A stretch of DNA of 64,000 bases from Ignelater luminosus (GCA_011009095.1 VTPC01001805.1:24705-88704), one strand, 5' to 3'. Shown: positions 37,146 through 50,356, numbered from the stretch's first letter. Numbers and translations: made by a program. Notes: a model not told the origin generated them from the sequence alone.

Positions 37146-37429
37146 ATTTGATTATGTCTAAATAAACGAAGGAAGTTTCTTGGAAAAAATAAGTAGAAGG
37201 TACTTAATTTAAAACGAAAGATTTTAGTATTTATTTTACTCATTTAGTCAAAGTTAGTCGTAACTTATTTACAATTTGCACGTATAGATGAAAAATGTTT
37301 AAGCTTCACAAAGATGGTGTACCGTCTTTTACTATCTAAAATCATAGAATCTTATGCTGATTATTGATCTGTTTACCAAGAGTAAGAACACTGGAAGTCT
37401 AAAAAAATTGTATGGTAGATCTCTAAACT

Positions 37430-38450
37430 TATGCAGGAAATCAAATACTTAGGAGTGACCTTAGACGGGAGATTAAGTTAAAGATCACATGTCGATAATT
37501 AACCAAGTCGATAGTGACACTCTGGTAGATATCTTACTAGCTCTATACGTATGACTAGTATTAGTAGTATTAAACCAAGCATACTATGTGGCTCAGTAGT
37601 TTAGTGGCTTAGTATAGGCGCACCATCATTGTCCAAAGTATAAGAATAAAATTTAACACTTAGTCTTTTTGGATATAACCAGTGTAATTAGGACGATCCC
37701 TACACTGTACTTGAGGTTTTGTTGGGGCTGCCTGACTTCTTAATTTGCATAAGGAAGAAGGCCATTGCGGCTTACCTTAAAATGCAAGATGCAGCTCTAT
37801 GAACACTGAACACGCCAGAATAGTCCAATTAATGGAAAAGAAAATGCCTTCATCCAACTCAAGAGGAACACCAGTTAAAGCTACATAGGAAGTGCGTTCT
37901 TGCAATCCTCGTCAGAAAACAGTAGAAGAGTAGGTTCCTGGGCATAACGGGATCCACGGCAACAAGAAGGCTTACGAACTGGCCAAAATTGGAGCTGAGG
38001 ATACCTACGTGGGATCAAAACTCTTTTTGAGGGTATCAAAGCAACAGATCTTGTAAACTTTGGGCTTACAGGACCCAAAATATGAGTTGGTTAACAATCA
38101 GTGACAAGTGGAAGATCAAATTGGCTTTAACTTATCAAAGCTAGATGAACAAGAATTGGAACCCTTACCGCTCGCTAGATGTAAAAGGAGACCAATATGT
38201 TCAAAATGTAAAAATGGCAATCAAACGTTCTTTTACTTCCTCGGACAGTATGAGAGTTATAAGAGGCTTAGGCCGTTGCCCTAGCGAGAGAGGTGTTGAA
38301 TACTGCACCTTGAACTGATATCCTCACTTCTTATAAGAGTCAGGTAGGTTTGGACAGAAAACAGAAGAAAGGTTTAAACTTCCACAATTACCTACTACTG
38401 CTACTGCTACCACTTCGGCTAATGAACTAGAAGTCGAGAAGGGGCGGAGT
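37430..38450 (+). mobile_element. Non-LTR fragment with RNase H (R1/LOA/I-like)
   Basis: MQEIKYLGVTLDGRLS at 37432 is the RT motif E region. A SILCGSVV-like stretch and LEVLLGLPDFLICIRKKAIAAYLKM (about 37710-37800) match the segment between RT and RNase H. VPGHNGIHGNKKAYELAKIGAE (about 37935-38000, in a shifted frame) is the C-terminal RNase H motif. Later pieces (LARCKRRPICSKC, 38165-38220) are compatible with the 3' end of the ORF. Many stops; a dead, 5'-truncated copy. Presence of RNase H separates it from the RTE-like copies. Confidence 0.7.
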
Positions 38451-40352
38451 TATTCATAAGCTTTCTTTTTGGTCTTGCAATTACCCGTTTTAAATTACAA
38501 TCTATGGTTACTAGATCTTAATTTGTAAAAGATCCTTTTCTGTTCTTGCTTAATATTGTGATTGAATGCAAATGCTGCATTATTTTATTAAATATCACAG
38601 TTTTCCGAACGCTCAATTTCTCCCAGGCTGTATGACAACTGATGGTACAGCTTGGATTTTGGCTGTTTTTTCATTTCTGTTAGTTTCCATACTAGCACAA
38701 TATTTATTTCTTCTTTCAATCTACAATAATTACTGTTGCAACTGACTTTTGTTTTGTTTTTCGAACTAAGGTGGTTTACTAGATAATAAAAGTACCGTAC
38801 TTGAATGTTTTGAGCCAAAGAAACAAAAATTGTGATGTGGAGCTATGATGTGTGTTAGTTCTATTAACAATGAGTATTCTGCCTACAGCACTGCTCAAGT
38901 GCTCATCAAGAAATTAATGACGCTAAGGGCCGATTGCATTAATGATTTGATTGCCATTAAAAATCAAAAATCGATAATCGAAAAACCGTAAGTAGTAAAG
39001 CATGATTTTTAGATCTGCAATTAAATGGTAGGCACAATCGATCCTGAATGTAACTTCCTCAATTAGTTTTCCCGTTAAAGATCTTAGAAGAAAACGTACT
39101 GTTTTTGATAGACATGAAAGTCATATTAGAGTTACTTCTAGAATATTGTTAAAAAAGGCATTAACGACATTGAATTTTTATTTTGGTAAACGTCCCTTTT
39201 TAAATATCTTTAGTTTCTTGTGACTTGACATTATGCTATACATGTTTACAGTTGTCTCAAAATGCTGTATTTGTTCTATATTATAGTTTAATGGAAATGT
39301 ATACTAAACGCGTAGCAAAAGGTTATCTTGATACGATAATTACATCATTAAGAATAAGGAAATCTCTATGTGTAAAACAAAACCGTAACCTAAAGTAATT
39401 AGAATTTACGGTTAGAAATATTTAAAACTCAAATAGCCTTCCTAATTCGACCTTATTTATTACATAATTTTAAATTTTAGCTTGCAAAAGTGGTATTTCA
39501 TGAAAAGGGCGTTTAAAAACAATTATTTATTTTATGACTTTTATTTCTAACAGTAATCTTGAATTGTATTTAAATTTATGTATGCAATTTTTATTTATCA
39601 AAATTAATTACATGGTTTGATTCTATTCTTATGACTAATTAAAAGGACTCCCAAACGAAACACTATGAACGTGAACTTTAGTAGATTTACACGGTTTTAA
39701 AACTTACAATCTAAAATTATAATTTACAACAGATATAAATCACAGCAAAACAGGGTAGGTAGATATCTTTCAGATTCTCTGCCCAGTTGTTCTATAATTT
39801 CTGACTTATAAGTTCATTGAAGTAATCCATCACCTCACATTGATCTTATGAATGCCCTCTATTAAATTTGAAAATTTACCCATTTAGTAAGTAGAAATCT
39901 TCTATGTAAGTGCTAGTTAGCAAACGGAAGTTTGCGTGTTCAGTCATCATTGTAATTTAATTTTATGAAGAGTAAACCTGTAAATATGTACCTAGTGCAA
40001 ACCCTGGGGTAATAGTTATTAGGATATATCCCATCAATATTATAGTTTACAGGGTCAAAAATAACACCTTCATTCTTTTCTCCCACGGTATGTTAAAGTG
40101 TTCGGCATGAAAGTTTATTATTACTTTTTTATAAAACCTCCACACAGCTTGGAAGGTGTTTAATGTAAGTTCAATATCTTTATTCTACCTGAGAAGTCGT
40201 CACGCTTTCCCATTTCTTAAGGTTGTTATTTTAAATTGTATTTGTTAAATATTTTCAGTTCTTTCTACTCCTTTTGTTTTAAAAGTCCATTATGTATACT
40301 AAAAGATAACGCATGCAAAATGTAATATTTAGGTAATCACAATTATTGAATA
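38451..40352. other. AT-rich non-coding stretch
   Basis: Nothing recognisable. The minus frame 38588-38818 has no motif. Confidence 0.5.
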
Positions 40353-41253
40353 CAGTGTGTCCACATTTTGATGGGATTCCGGAAATTGTAAAAGATACGA
40401 ATTCGATTAAATTAGAAAAGATTTGGCTATTTTGGAGATCAGTTTACTTATGCTTCTGTTTCTTCAAAAAAGTTCACGACTTACTAGATATTTGCTAAAA
40501 ACGAAATTATCTTATTTTTTTTAAGTGAAATATCTTAGGAACGAACAAAGATAGCAAAGATAGAAAAGAACAGCAAAGAGGGTGTTTTAGAGAATGTACT
40601 CCGAAACACAAAAAAATTATTTTCGCAATTCTCTTTTGTCTTACTTCGGCGGTGAAACATAAATCCAAATTTTTTCTAATGGAACGCCTACTTGATTTCC
40701 ACTTTACTGAACTACACGCCTTAAATGATTTTCAGAGATACATGGTTTGACATAGCTATTCTTTAGTTTTACCTAGTTATGAAGTGAAAATCATTTTCAT
40801 CATAGTGTGCCATGACAACTAACACACAAACTCGTGGAGGTTTTTCAAAGAAATTCATTTGTTATGCAAAAATTGCTAAAACAAAATAAATACGCTTTTA
40901 TGAGGCATTAGCTGCTTATTTGATGCTATTTATGAATGCTCACTAAAGTATCTTAAAAGCGTCTGTTGTTTTGTTTTAGCAATTGTTACATAACAAATGT
41001 AATTTATCTGACAAAAATCAATGATTTTCATATGTTTAAAGCCATGGCGCACTAAGTGGGAAATGCTTTTTATTAAAAAAATAAGTTAATTTCGTTTTTA
41101 GCAAATGTCTAGTAAGCCGTGAACTTTTTTGAAAAAACAAAAGCATAATTAAACTGATTTCCAAAATAGCCAAATTTTTTCTAATTTAACCGACTTCGTA
41201 TCTCTTACAATTTCCGAGATCCCAATAGTGAGCATTGAAATGTGGACACACTG
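40353..41253. mobile_element. Foldback MITE, ~900 bp
   Basis: Ends start CAGTGTGTCCACATTT on both strands, with TA at 40351-40352 and 41254-41255. The outer arms, about 170 bases (40353-40525 versus 41080-41253 inverted), match at about 85-90 percent. A second inner pair (GTTATGCAAAAATTGCTAA at ~40861 versus inverted GTTATGTAACAATTGCTAA near 40990) extends the hairpin towards the middle. About 270 bases in the left arm have no counterpart on the right. No coding capacity. TA flanks suggest Tc1/mariner-superfamily mobilisation. Confidence 0.85.
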
Positions 41254-43999
41254 TATAGTCAGTGCAGCTAAAGTAATATTGTGCAAATTCAATTTAAATT
41301 TCAATCCACAAAAAATCTTTGATTCAAGTAATGTGTATTTAAAGTACTCTTGTCCTTTCCATTGCCTCAGAAGTACAAAATCTAATAATTGTAAGTCACT
41401 TACAAGTTCTTTAGATAAAAAGCGAAAGAACTCAGAAACCCATGAGGATTGTTGATAGAGCCTGATAATGAATCCATGTCCTCGTCTTAGCATTCTCTCC
41501 CTAATCACCGAAGTTAACCAGAACCACTATGGTGTTCCATATAAAACACTAGAAACTGTAAGTCAAGCGAGTTCATTAAGACATTTACCAACATGCTTCC
41601 TTTCTACAAGAACATCTTGTACTCAGATTGATTGTGCAACTCCTAAGCTTTGTCTAGATTTTTCTGCTGAAACTCCTTCAAGTTCTTATTTTCTAAGTAG
41701 CTAACCGAATTTTTGACAGATTGGCTTTTAGCCTGCTCCCTTTCAACATGTTTGAACATGTAGCCTAAGTATCTGAACATTGTTTACAAAACCAAATCAA
41801 AGAGATGAACGCTTTTCAGATATGTGTAGTTATCTCATCTACAGTGTGTAGTGCACCAAAACACCAAGTCTGGTTAGCAAATAGTGGAAAAACTGCTTTT
41901 CTTCGTTCTGTACAAAAACACAATGAAAATAACGTTTCCCCGACATTGAAACTGCAGACAGAGCGCTTGGTTCACTGCATGCCAGATTTAGGACAGCTCG
42001 ATGTCTCCTGTATGTTTCTCAAAATGTGATTAACGGTCTTAAGATGTCTGTTGAATATGTTGAGTAGCTCGCACCTGACCATCAGCAAAATGGGTATCTG
42101 TGCATATAAAACAGATAAAATTGGAACAATCAGTGAAATACTATATTTTTTTGATAAGTTTTGATTTCCACCTTAAAACAATTCTCAATATAAACGAGTA
42201 TGATGACAACCACAGAATCCTCAAAACAACTATTAAGTTTTTAATGAAGTACTCCAATATTTTGGTGGTATATCTGTAATGGAATGAGGTTACGCATTGC
42301 AGCGCAGATATTAGCTCTGAATTTGTGTTCTTAACTACAATGCAAGACTATGTAAAGTTGTGATAAACTGATTTGCTGTGTCTGTTTGATCTCCCAAACT
42401 AAATACTATTTAACATGTGTGGAACAGGTTATAAAAAGCAGTAGATAACCACCATCCATCTCCAGAAGCTTTAACAAACTACAGATCTTGTTACCTGCAT
42501 TATGTGACGGATTATAGCAAGAAACTCTTGAAATATTAAGTTTGTCAGAGATGTAATGATACCTACATTAATCTATAGTTCTACATAGTATGACACTTTT
42601 CAAAATTGAGCATAGTGATCTGAAAACACTGATTCTAGGAATCTACTTTAGTTTTTCCAATTTCCCCAAAATTGTTGTAATTGCTTAGAATTCTGTTTTC
42701 TGCCAATTCAATAAATCAACCATTTAAATCTTTTCTTGTTTCCCCCACAGACATTTTTCTGTAATTTTTCTAAAAAGGCCTCAATCACAAGAAAAACGAA
42801 AAGGTATCTTTTCGTATGGCAGTACTGAGGTTGATATTTTTTTAATTTACCTCTATTCACCTTTGTATCTAGCTTGTTTTTTGAAACATTCATTCAAATT
42901 ATGTAACCATTATATTTCGGACTGACTATGACTGCTCTTGCTAAAATTCTCTGTGGTTAAAACAAGTGCCACAACTAACCATCGCTTACTTCAACAAAAC
43001 ACGATTCCTCCCATACGAATGCACTGCTTTACCAAGCATCATCAATCCGAATTGATCGTAGTTCGACTATTTGCGACATCATTCGAGCTCTACCACGTTG
43101 AGATAAACCCAACACGAATTCGGCTCTACTTAACCCCCAATCCACGAAACGACTTATACTTTCACGAAGGAACTGGCAACATTAAATAAGCACTGTAATA
43201 TATAAAAAGCGCTATTCTGTGCGGATCAATACCGAGAACTATCGTCTAGCCTACATGTACACCTACATACCTAGAAAAGACACTCAAAGAAACCGAAACA
43301 TCGCAGCATTGCCGCGCCGATGCGATACCAACATCAGAGTCTGCAAATGCTTGACTGCCATATCGTTTATTCCTCGTTCACTACTTTGAGTAATCATGAA
43401 ATGATAGCCATCACGCATCACTCACCAAATTTTCTTTTTTCCATGTTAATGTTGAATGTTAGGTATTGATGCTTATAATAATAATAATAATAACAAGATA
43501 AAATAGTTAATGTTATTTATTAATACTTTATAAACAAAAGTAAACAAGCTGTAACTACTGTCAAGGAATCGTAAAGAAACGGAACTGATTTCCTGTAAAA
43601 TAATGACAAGCTTTTTATATTACTAGTGTATACAAAACGCTGGGTTCTGTAGGTCTTCATAGAAAAAGATAATAATTTATTTCCTAAAAACTTCCAGCTG
43701 AAATTTTGTGGTAGGTCTTTGAAAAGGAATTAGACAAAAGCAAAATGCCTTACCTAAGAAATTATTGAAGGTAGTTTAAGAATAATTACTTGATTGTCAA
43801 AAGCGATATTCTCTTTTCTACGAAAACTTATAAATCTGCAAACGCTTAAAATATTTTAAAAGAAATATTAGAATGGTTTGAAAGGAATTAATTGACAAAA
43901 GACAAACCCTTTTTTTCTTGAAGGTTTAGGGCGTAACGTCATATTTGTAAAAGTGAATATTTTAACTTCCAGCAAACATTGAAAAACGTAGGACACTAC
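41254..43999. other. Non-coding stretch
   Basis: Frames at 41468-41704, 41805-42029 and the opposite strand of 41780-42090 are open for 75-90 codons but I recognise no motif. A (TAA)n microsatellite lies at 43475-43493. Confidence 0.4.
43475..43493 (+). repeat. (TAA)n microsatellite
   Basis: About six perfect ATA/TAA units in a row. Confidence 0.9.
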
Positions 44000-44109
44000 A
44001 CCCATTTCTCGTAGAAAAGGAATGGACTCCTGAAACGGCTACCAAGAACTCGAAAGTGATCCTGGTAAGAAGAAGAGACATTATATGGAAATATCGACAT
44101 TGTATATGC

Positions 44110-44775
44110 CAGTATCTTTGTATGATTCAGCCTGCTTGCTGTTGGCATATCTTTTACTGCGTCATACGTGATGTGGCGTTTCTTTCTTCTCACCGCAGCC
44201 TTTGTATGCTGTTTTTTCAACTATAGTGAAGAGGTGCCTGTTCAAGTGACAGTCCTTATTACTACTCCTGTTAGTAGCTTGATATCTTGTTTAATTATTT
44301 CGAACAATTTATCTGCCTTTTTTCTGAGGTAGAAATTTATGTCCTACGGTTTTCTCTCATGGTTTTTGCGCCATTGTCTAACAATGTTTTGATTTCCTAC
44401 TTCGTTAACCTCATGTGCAATTCCTGACTTTCCTTTCGTCCTTCGTTAGGCAATCGATATCCTGATTTTCAGCTATCTGAATATACGTAGATTCCCGTTT
44501 GGAGTCTATTTTGTTGTTTATGCCAACTCTGTTTAACATGCAAATTCAACGCAATACCAGAGTCGAAACGTCCTTGGCGCGACTTGGCTGTTAGTGACTG
44601 CAGATATTTTCTTACTGTTGCACTTCCTGTTTAACAATTGCGTATAGATTTTTGATTCTGCTTGAAATGCTATTGTGTACAGCCCAAGACTTACTGCAGA
44701 TGGTTTTGCCTTAATCGACCCATCCCATATATTGCTGCCCTTGTTACCTGTATGTCGTCTTAGTATGAAAAGCAC
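44110..44775 (-). pseudogene. RNase H domain and ORF end, non-LTR
   Basis: The frame 44775-44533 has TGNKGSNIWDGSIKAKPSAVSLG, the glycine-rich strand after the first catalytic Asp. Then comes YTIAFQAE (catalytic Glu) and ISAVTNSQVAPR, where relatives have SDSQAA, so a catalytic Asp is Asn here. Further left, IAENQDIDCLTKDE fits the GNE.AD.LAK motif. After more breaks, DCHLNRHLFTIVEK and GCGEKKETPHHV occur at about 44240-44150. RNase H would remove template RNA during retrotransposition. Inactive. Confidence 0.72.
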
Positions 44776-45199
44776 ATAAGTTCAAAATCCGGAATTTTAC
44801 AACAGAAGAAAGAAACTGAACTTAAGCATGCAATAAAGATCCTATCATTAGGAAATTTGGACTTATACAGTTTTCATATTAGGTCGATGCGACGTGTGGT
44901 GCCTTGAAATCATTTATCTTTGTAGAAAACTAGTCTATCCAGCTTTACAAAATTTGCCCACGTTCTCATTGTTTTGGTGCAATAAGAATGGCGGAAATTC
45001 TATTGGTATGCGATCTATTTATCATTTGATACTTTGATGAAGTGTAGAGCTAATTGCAAGTGGTAGGATGCTCTTTTCGTGTTTTTCTTTTTGCTAATAT
45101 TGAGTTACTTTCAAGCTTGTATGCCACGCTAGTGCCCTTAACTTAATGGCTAGATAAAGAAGGGGTCTTCACAATTGCTTTGTTGTTATTTACTCACTA

Positions 45200-45740
45200 G
45201 GGGGGGGGGGGCACAGTGAGTCTATCACTGATCTCGATGAAATCTTTGCTAGCGATTCTACATCAAAAATAAGTAGACACATATTTCACTGTTGGTCTGA
45301 ATGGGCCCTTTGGGCCTCGCAAAAAAATATTATTGGTCGGAAATTGGCTAAAATTGGCTTTTACGAAACTGGTGCTGCTCCCAGCTGTTTTCAATGAAAC
45401 CTTTATGGGTGTCTCTACATCGAAGAATATTAGACCCGTGTATAGGGGTTTTTAAATATACTCCCCAGGAAGACCAGAATAAAATTCATTGTGCTATGCC
45501 TGTTCTGCCTTCTGTTGTGAATTTTGACTTTTCTGGGGCGTACATTAAAATACATAAAAGTTAAGACAGCTGATAGCAGCGCCAGTTTCGTGAAAGCCAA
45601 TCTTGGTCATTTTCCGACCAATAAGATTTTTCTGAGAGGTCCGAAGGGCCTACTTAAACTGACATCAAAGTACTCATTTTCGATGTAGAATCATCAGTAA
45701 AACTTTCGTTGAGATTGTCGACAGACTCGGTGTGCCTTCC
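45200..45740. mobile_element. Inverted-repeat (foldback) element with a G12 end
   Basis: Arms of about 185 bases (45209-45400 and, inverted, 45555-45736) match at about 75-80 percent. Shared blocks include GATTCTACATC(A/G)AAAAT, TTATTGGTCGGAAA and ATTGGCTTT(T/C)ACGAAACTGG. The left arm begins with a run of twelve G (45200-45211) followed by CACAGTGAGTCT; the right end reads inverted GGCACACCGAGTCT. No clear target duplication was seen. It has no coding capacity and lies inside the non-LTR fossil. Confidence 0.8.
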
Positions 45741-46259
45741 TCTTGTTAGTTGATTTTAGTTTCATTCAAGAATTCCTAAACTTTTATGTTCTGTGTCAAT
45801 TAGAGGTTCAAGCCCTTTGGTTCCATAATATCGAATAAATGAATTTTTGAGTAGATATTGCTTTGCACCAGCATAAGATAATTATATTCTATTGTTTTAG
45901 TGTTTTTCAAAGATAATATTGTATAAATGGCTTCTCACAGTTAAGTGGCCTCTGAGTAGTCCTACTGTATCTTCAAACGAGTTCTGCTCATTACAAGGGT
46001 CTTCAGTTTTTTTTGTTGACGGTCGCCCTATAGAGTGATTGCGACATAGTCTAGCTGCATTTTAACCCACCTGCCAGGGTGCACATAGCACCTAAGCCAT
46101 CTGTAGAGTCTTAAGTACCCCCTGGTTGTCACATATTATGAAGATTCATCTGTTTATTATGTAAATTCTTACACAAGTTTCTTTAATACTTTCTGGCATT
46201 AAATATATACTTGTACTGTACCTGTAATACATTTTCTTAAGGAGACTCGAAGGGTCACC

Positions 46260-47095
46260 TTTGGTTTTATGCCATAAAGGTCTTTGATCCTTTTGTCAAA
46301 GTGCACAGTCCAGCAGATGGTAACATTGGTTCAGTGTTACATCAGATTTTTCTGCCTATGTTTATTTTGTTTTTATGCAGATGAGGAGCTGGAGTAAACT
46401 GTAGTTTAATCTCAAAAGACTGTCATATATCCTTTTACAGATTGAGCAATGATCTCAGTCTGTCAAGGATCTTCTCGTTTCCTATGGTATCAACAAGATT
46501 CAGAAGAGGCAGATCTAGAGATATTTCTATAATTTCATAGCTTTTATTATTTCTAGTAGACAGGTTAGACTCTGTATCTTATTGTTGGTGAGTTTCATTG
46601 TAGTGCTTTGGGCCATCATACGATACCATATATAACAGTGTACCAGTCGCTAGACTTTTCTTACCACCATCAAGGTAGTTGATGTCGTTGTTGTTAGTCT
46701 GGCAATGTTTTGGTTCTAGATTAGTTTGGAGTCTGCAATCATTAGTACATGGTATTTACGTACCCTTCCCTGACATTGCTAGTGCTTCGCCATGTAGAAT
46801 TACAGGGTATAATCCATCTAACTTCTTTCGTTTAGTGATTAGTGAGCAGTTGCAGGCCCAAAGTGCTCTTGTTATTTTTAGCAAGTGCGGTTTGGATATC
46901 AGCTTACTACCTAGAATCATATTCTCTCGCCCCAAACAGTTTTTCTTTTTTACTAAGTGATACCAGAGATGCTTTCACGTTCTATATTTCAACGAAATTT
47001 AGAGCCCCTTGCGCCATTTCTGATGTAGTTCCTACAAACGTTTCTGAACTGAATACGGATGACTATGTCATTTGTATAATAATTTTTTGAAAGAT
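46260..47095 (-). pseudogene. Reverse transcriptase palm-to-thumb remnant
   Basis: At about 47090, YYTNDIVI corresponds to the YADDIVI box, with the first catalytic Asp changed to Asn. After a frameshift come SSETFVGTTSEMAQGALNFVE, then a stop and NVKASLVSLSKKEKLF, the region after motif D. The next frame has KRKKLDGLYPVILHGEALAMSGKGT, the KLDGL...L.G..L..S conserved stretch before motif E. About 46545-46440 YEIIEISLDLPLLNLVD resembles the LE..L.LPPL segment that precedes RNase H, and near 46310 VHFDKRIKD resembles the following linker. At least three breaks. The identification rests on order and spacing of motifs, not on a long alignment. Confidence 0.72.
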
Positions 47096-50000
47096 GTCGT
47101 ATGTTATTCAATACCGTCTCTTTGTCTTCTTGATTAATATTTCAATATATTAACCTCATTTTTTTTTAAGTTCTTTAATTTATATTAATGCTTACATACG
47201 TAAATCGTGCAAATTTTCTTTTATACAACTTTTATTAATCGCCATTTTTTGCATTTCCTCCATTATATTCTATTCTTGTCTGTAATTCTGTGACCCTTGT
47301 TCTTTAAACCAGACACGTTCATTATTATCTGACCTTTTTGTCTCTGCACCCCTAACCTTCCTAACTTATAAAAATATCGTTCCCTTCCAAATATGATATT
47401 TCCGTGCTAAATTATTCTTTTTTAAATGAGTTGAGATGTTTTGATACGTCGGTTTCATTAAAATGCTTATTTTAATATGTTAAGTATTTTTATTGTGGTA
47501 CCCGGAGAGCTTTCTATTTTATCATTAAAATTTTATTTTACTAGAAGAATCTCGGTGAAATCGCAATTTCGATGAGGAGATTTTCAAAAGGAAAATTAAG
47601 ATTGATTTTTGCTTTGGGGTTCTAAAATCTCCAAGAATAAATTTATTCTGATATTTGAGCTTTGATGATACTACGTAAATATTATTTTCTTGAACTAATC
47701 CTTAAAAATTATTATTCGTGCTGAGAATAAAGTAATCTTGTTTTTAATTAAGAAAATTCAGTTTTCTCTTTGATGTTGCACGCTTAAATTTACTACTATG
47801 TTTATGGTAATTACTCACGTAACTTTAATAAGGTTGATGTCTCCTAGGTAATTTAGAAATTGTAACGCCTTTATAACTGGGATTTGAGATGCCTAATTTA
47901 AATTTTTCTTATTCTTGTTATATTTTAGCATTCCGCCAATAAAGAGCGTGTTCTTGTAGTTTAGAAAAATCAATGAACCTCCATTCAAATTTTCACACAA
48001 TAGAAAGTACCATTTAAACCCGACCATAAAAAATAATAACATCTAAATCGACAAAGAATTGATACGGCATGGGAAACGAACCGTATAACCGTTTGTTTTT
48101 TCGAAAAGCATCCAAATGATACGTGGGTGTGCTACCACGTCCATACAAAAGTGTTTCAAGTGTTGTTACCGTCTTTATTTCTGGATAACAATGTCTTAAT
48201 GTGCCGATGCGAGGTGTCTACTTGCGTCTGTAAACACCATAAATTAAGCAAATGGAGGAGATACAGCAAGCAACCACACACCAACATGAAAATCAGTTGC
48301 TGATCCTCTGGTGACTAGTGCGCCTGTTGGTGTAGTTGCAGTATCAGAACTACAACATCGAAACCAACTCCACGGTTGCTGCTAGTATCACGCGGATTCT
48401 TCGCGAGAAGAGACGGAATCAAACAGACATTTAAATTTTTTACGTCCGAGCAATTTTCCTTTTTAATTTCCAAAGTTGCAAACTGTTGGGAAATTTAGAA
48501 AAAAAATTTTTTTAGTTTCGTCTCGCTTTTATAATACGATTGTTATAAAAGTCTGTCTTAATTAATTTATATTTATTCTCTTTTTTTCTGGCGATAAGAT
48601 TTAATCTCGGCTAAGTCAAATAATCGTTTTGTAATGTGTTCGTTTCACTTTAATGTGCGTCTCATCGTCTTAATTTAATTCGAAAGAAATTTAAAATTCA
48701 GTGAAACTCGAAATTGAATGAAAAAGAATTGGTAATTTATTACGCTTTTATCGAATTATCGAAAATTTCGTTGAGAATGATGTGGATACCATTCATTATC
48801 ACTTTGTTGGTAAGATTTATTATTAATTACGTGTTACATAATGTTGTATACACAAATATTTTAAGTTTGGAATTTGTAGTTAGCGGTCTTCTGTCATCTG
48901 AAAACATGTATAAAATGAGTCATGTTTCCGTTTGTGGTTATTTTTTCGGTAATATTTAGGGTTAAGACGAAAATTTCGACACTTAACTATTAATTTATTT
49001 TAATTAAGTCGTTAAACTTTCTTTTGTCCAAAAAAAATAAGAATCTTTCATGTAAATAAATATCTTATTCCTATTGGCGGTATTCCTTTTGAAAAACTAA
49101 CGTCTTTATTGATTATTGGATAATTCCAAAGGTTGCTTTGACACTTGGTGAATTATTCCTTTTATTATTCGACAAACTTGTTTTGTAAAAAAAATATCTT
49201 ATGATGTGTATACAAAGTAATGTCAAATAAATGAGTAAGTCGAATAACAAACAATAGAATCGGTTATTAGTTTTTGCAACGAACGTTATTTCTTATATTT
49301 GAGAGGCGCTTTGTATTGGTCATAGTTATTAGTAGTATATTTTACGTGTGTAACTATTAACGAGTGCGTTATTAGTTTGTTGGGCGCTAATTTACATACA
49401 CATATTATAAAAACACACACACAAACTTAGTTGTAGGTGCGCCTGTTCTCGCACATTAAATCCATGACAAATGTTTGGCATTGGAAATCTTGCTCCGTTC
49501 GGAAAAACATACGCAACTGCCCCATATTTCAAGAGACTAATCCGCTCCAACTATAAATAACATTTAACTTACGCCTAACCCCCATTACGTCGCGTAATTT
49601 TCACGGGCCATCTTTATGATTTGAAGTTATGGGCAATTTCGCTACTACCTACATATTTCAGAATATTTATTGGATTTTCTGAAAGAGGATTGATGTAAAT
49701 CTCCTCTCTTTATGAAAGATTTGTATTAAACGTTTGTGTAGTTTATGCTAGAAAACAAACGATATTGTAGATATTTCATTTGTTAAATGGATAAATCACA
49801 TGAGAGATACCTTTGTAATTGTAATGTTGTAGTCGGTGCATAATAGTGGGAGCGCAGTGATATATGATCCCATGTTCATTATGCTTGTATATACATACGT
49901 ACGTACTGAAAGGTACTAATAATGATAAAAAGTTCATCATCCTTGTTATGTATTTTATGTTTTGATTAGTAAATCAGACAACATTATTGTAGGAGGAAAG

Positions 50001-50356
50001 CTTCTAGTCTTCTATACTATTTGTCAAAACTCGTCTTTTTATGACTTAAGAGAATTAGTGTGATTATTGAGACAGAAAATATAGGGCAATATCGAGTTAA
50101 TTTCCTTGGCATGGGTTCACAATTTATGTCTTTGCCTAATTTGACTGATGTAATGTTATTTATTGTGTTATCTAAAAATTGCCATAAAAAAGCTATTTAA
50201 TTTCTTTTTGTCAAATCTACAGTATCTATTGTTGTTTGAACTGATTATTTATTGTTTGCTCTCTTTGCCTTGAATATTTCATACGAACTAAAAGAGAAAT
50301 TTAAACAAAAATCTTGAAGCTTTTTTACATAGTTTTTGCTGTAAGGCATCTACTAA
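47096..50356. other. AT-rich non-coding stretch
   Basis: No gene recognised. The 48060-48420 and 49440-49620 parts are less AT-rich and not obviously repeats; they could be conserved non-coding or exon-proximal DNA. The frame 48714-48959 has no motif. Confidence 0.4.

Larger units (their letters stand above)
44000..47095 (-). mobile_element. Non-LTR retrotransposon fossil with RT and RNase H (R1/LOA/I-like)
   Basis: Minus-strand remnants appear in the right order over 3 kb: RT palm and thumb (47095-46260), RNase H (44775 to about 44400) and a C-terminal DCHLNRHLFTIVEK...GCGEKKETPHHV stretch (about 44240-44150), which resembles the Cys/His knuckle at the end of such ORFs. An inverted-repeat element at 45200-45740 splits it. 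The copy is 5'-truncated: no endonuclease was found to the right. It is probably the same broad family as 13070-14711 and 37430-38450; that needs alignment. Confidence 0.75.

Noticed and set aside
41468-42090. Overlapping open frames on both strands that look like a gene
   Set aside because: No motif in any frame and composition fits chance openness in a locally less AT-rich stretch.
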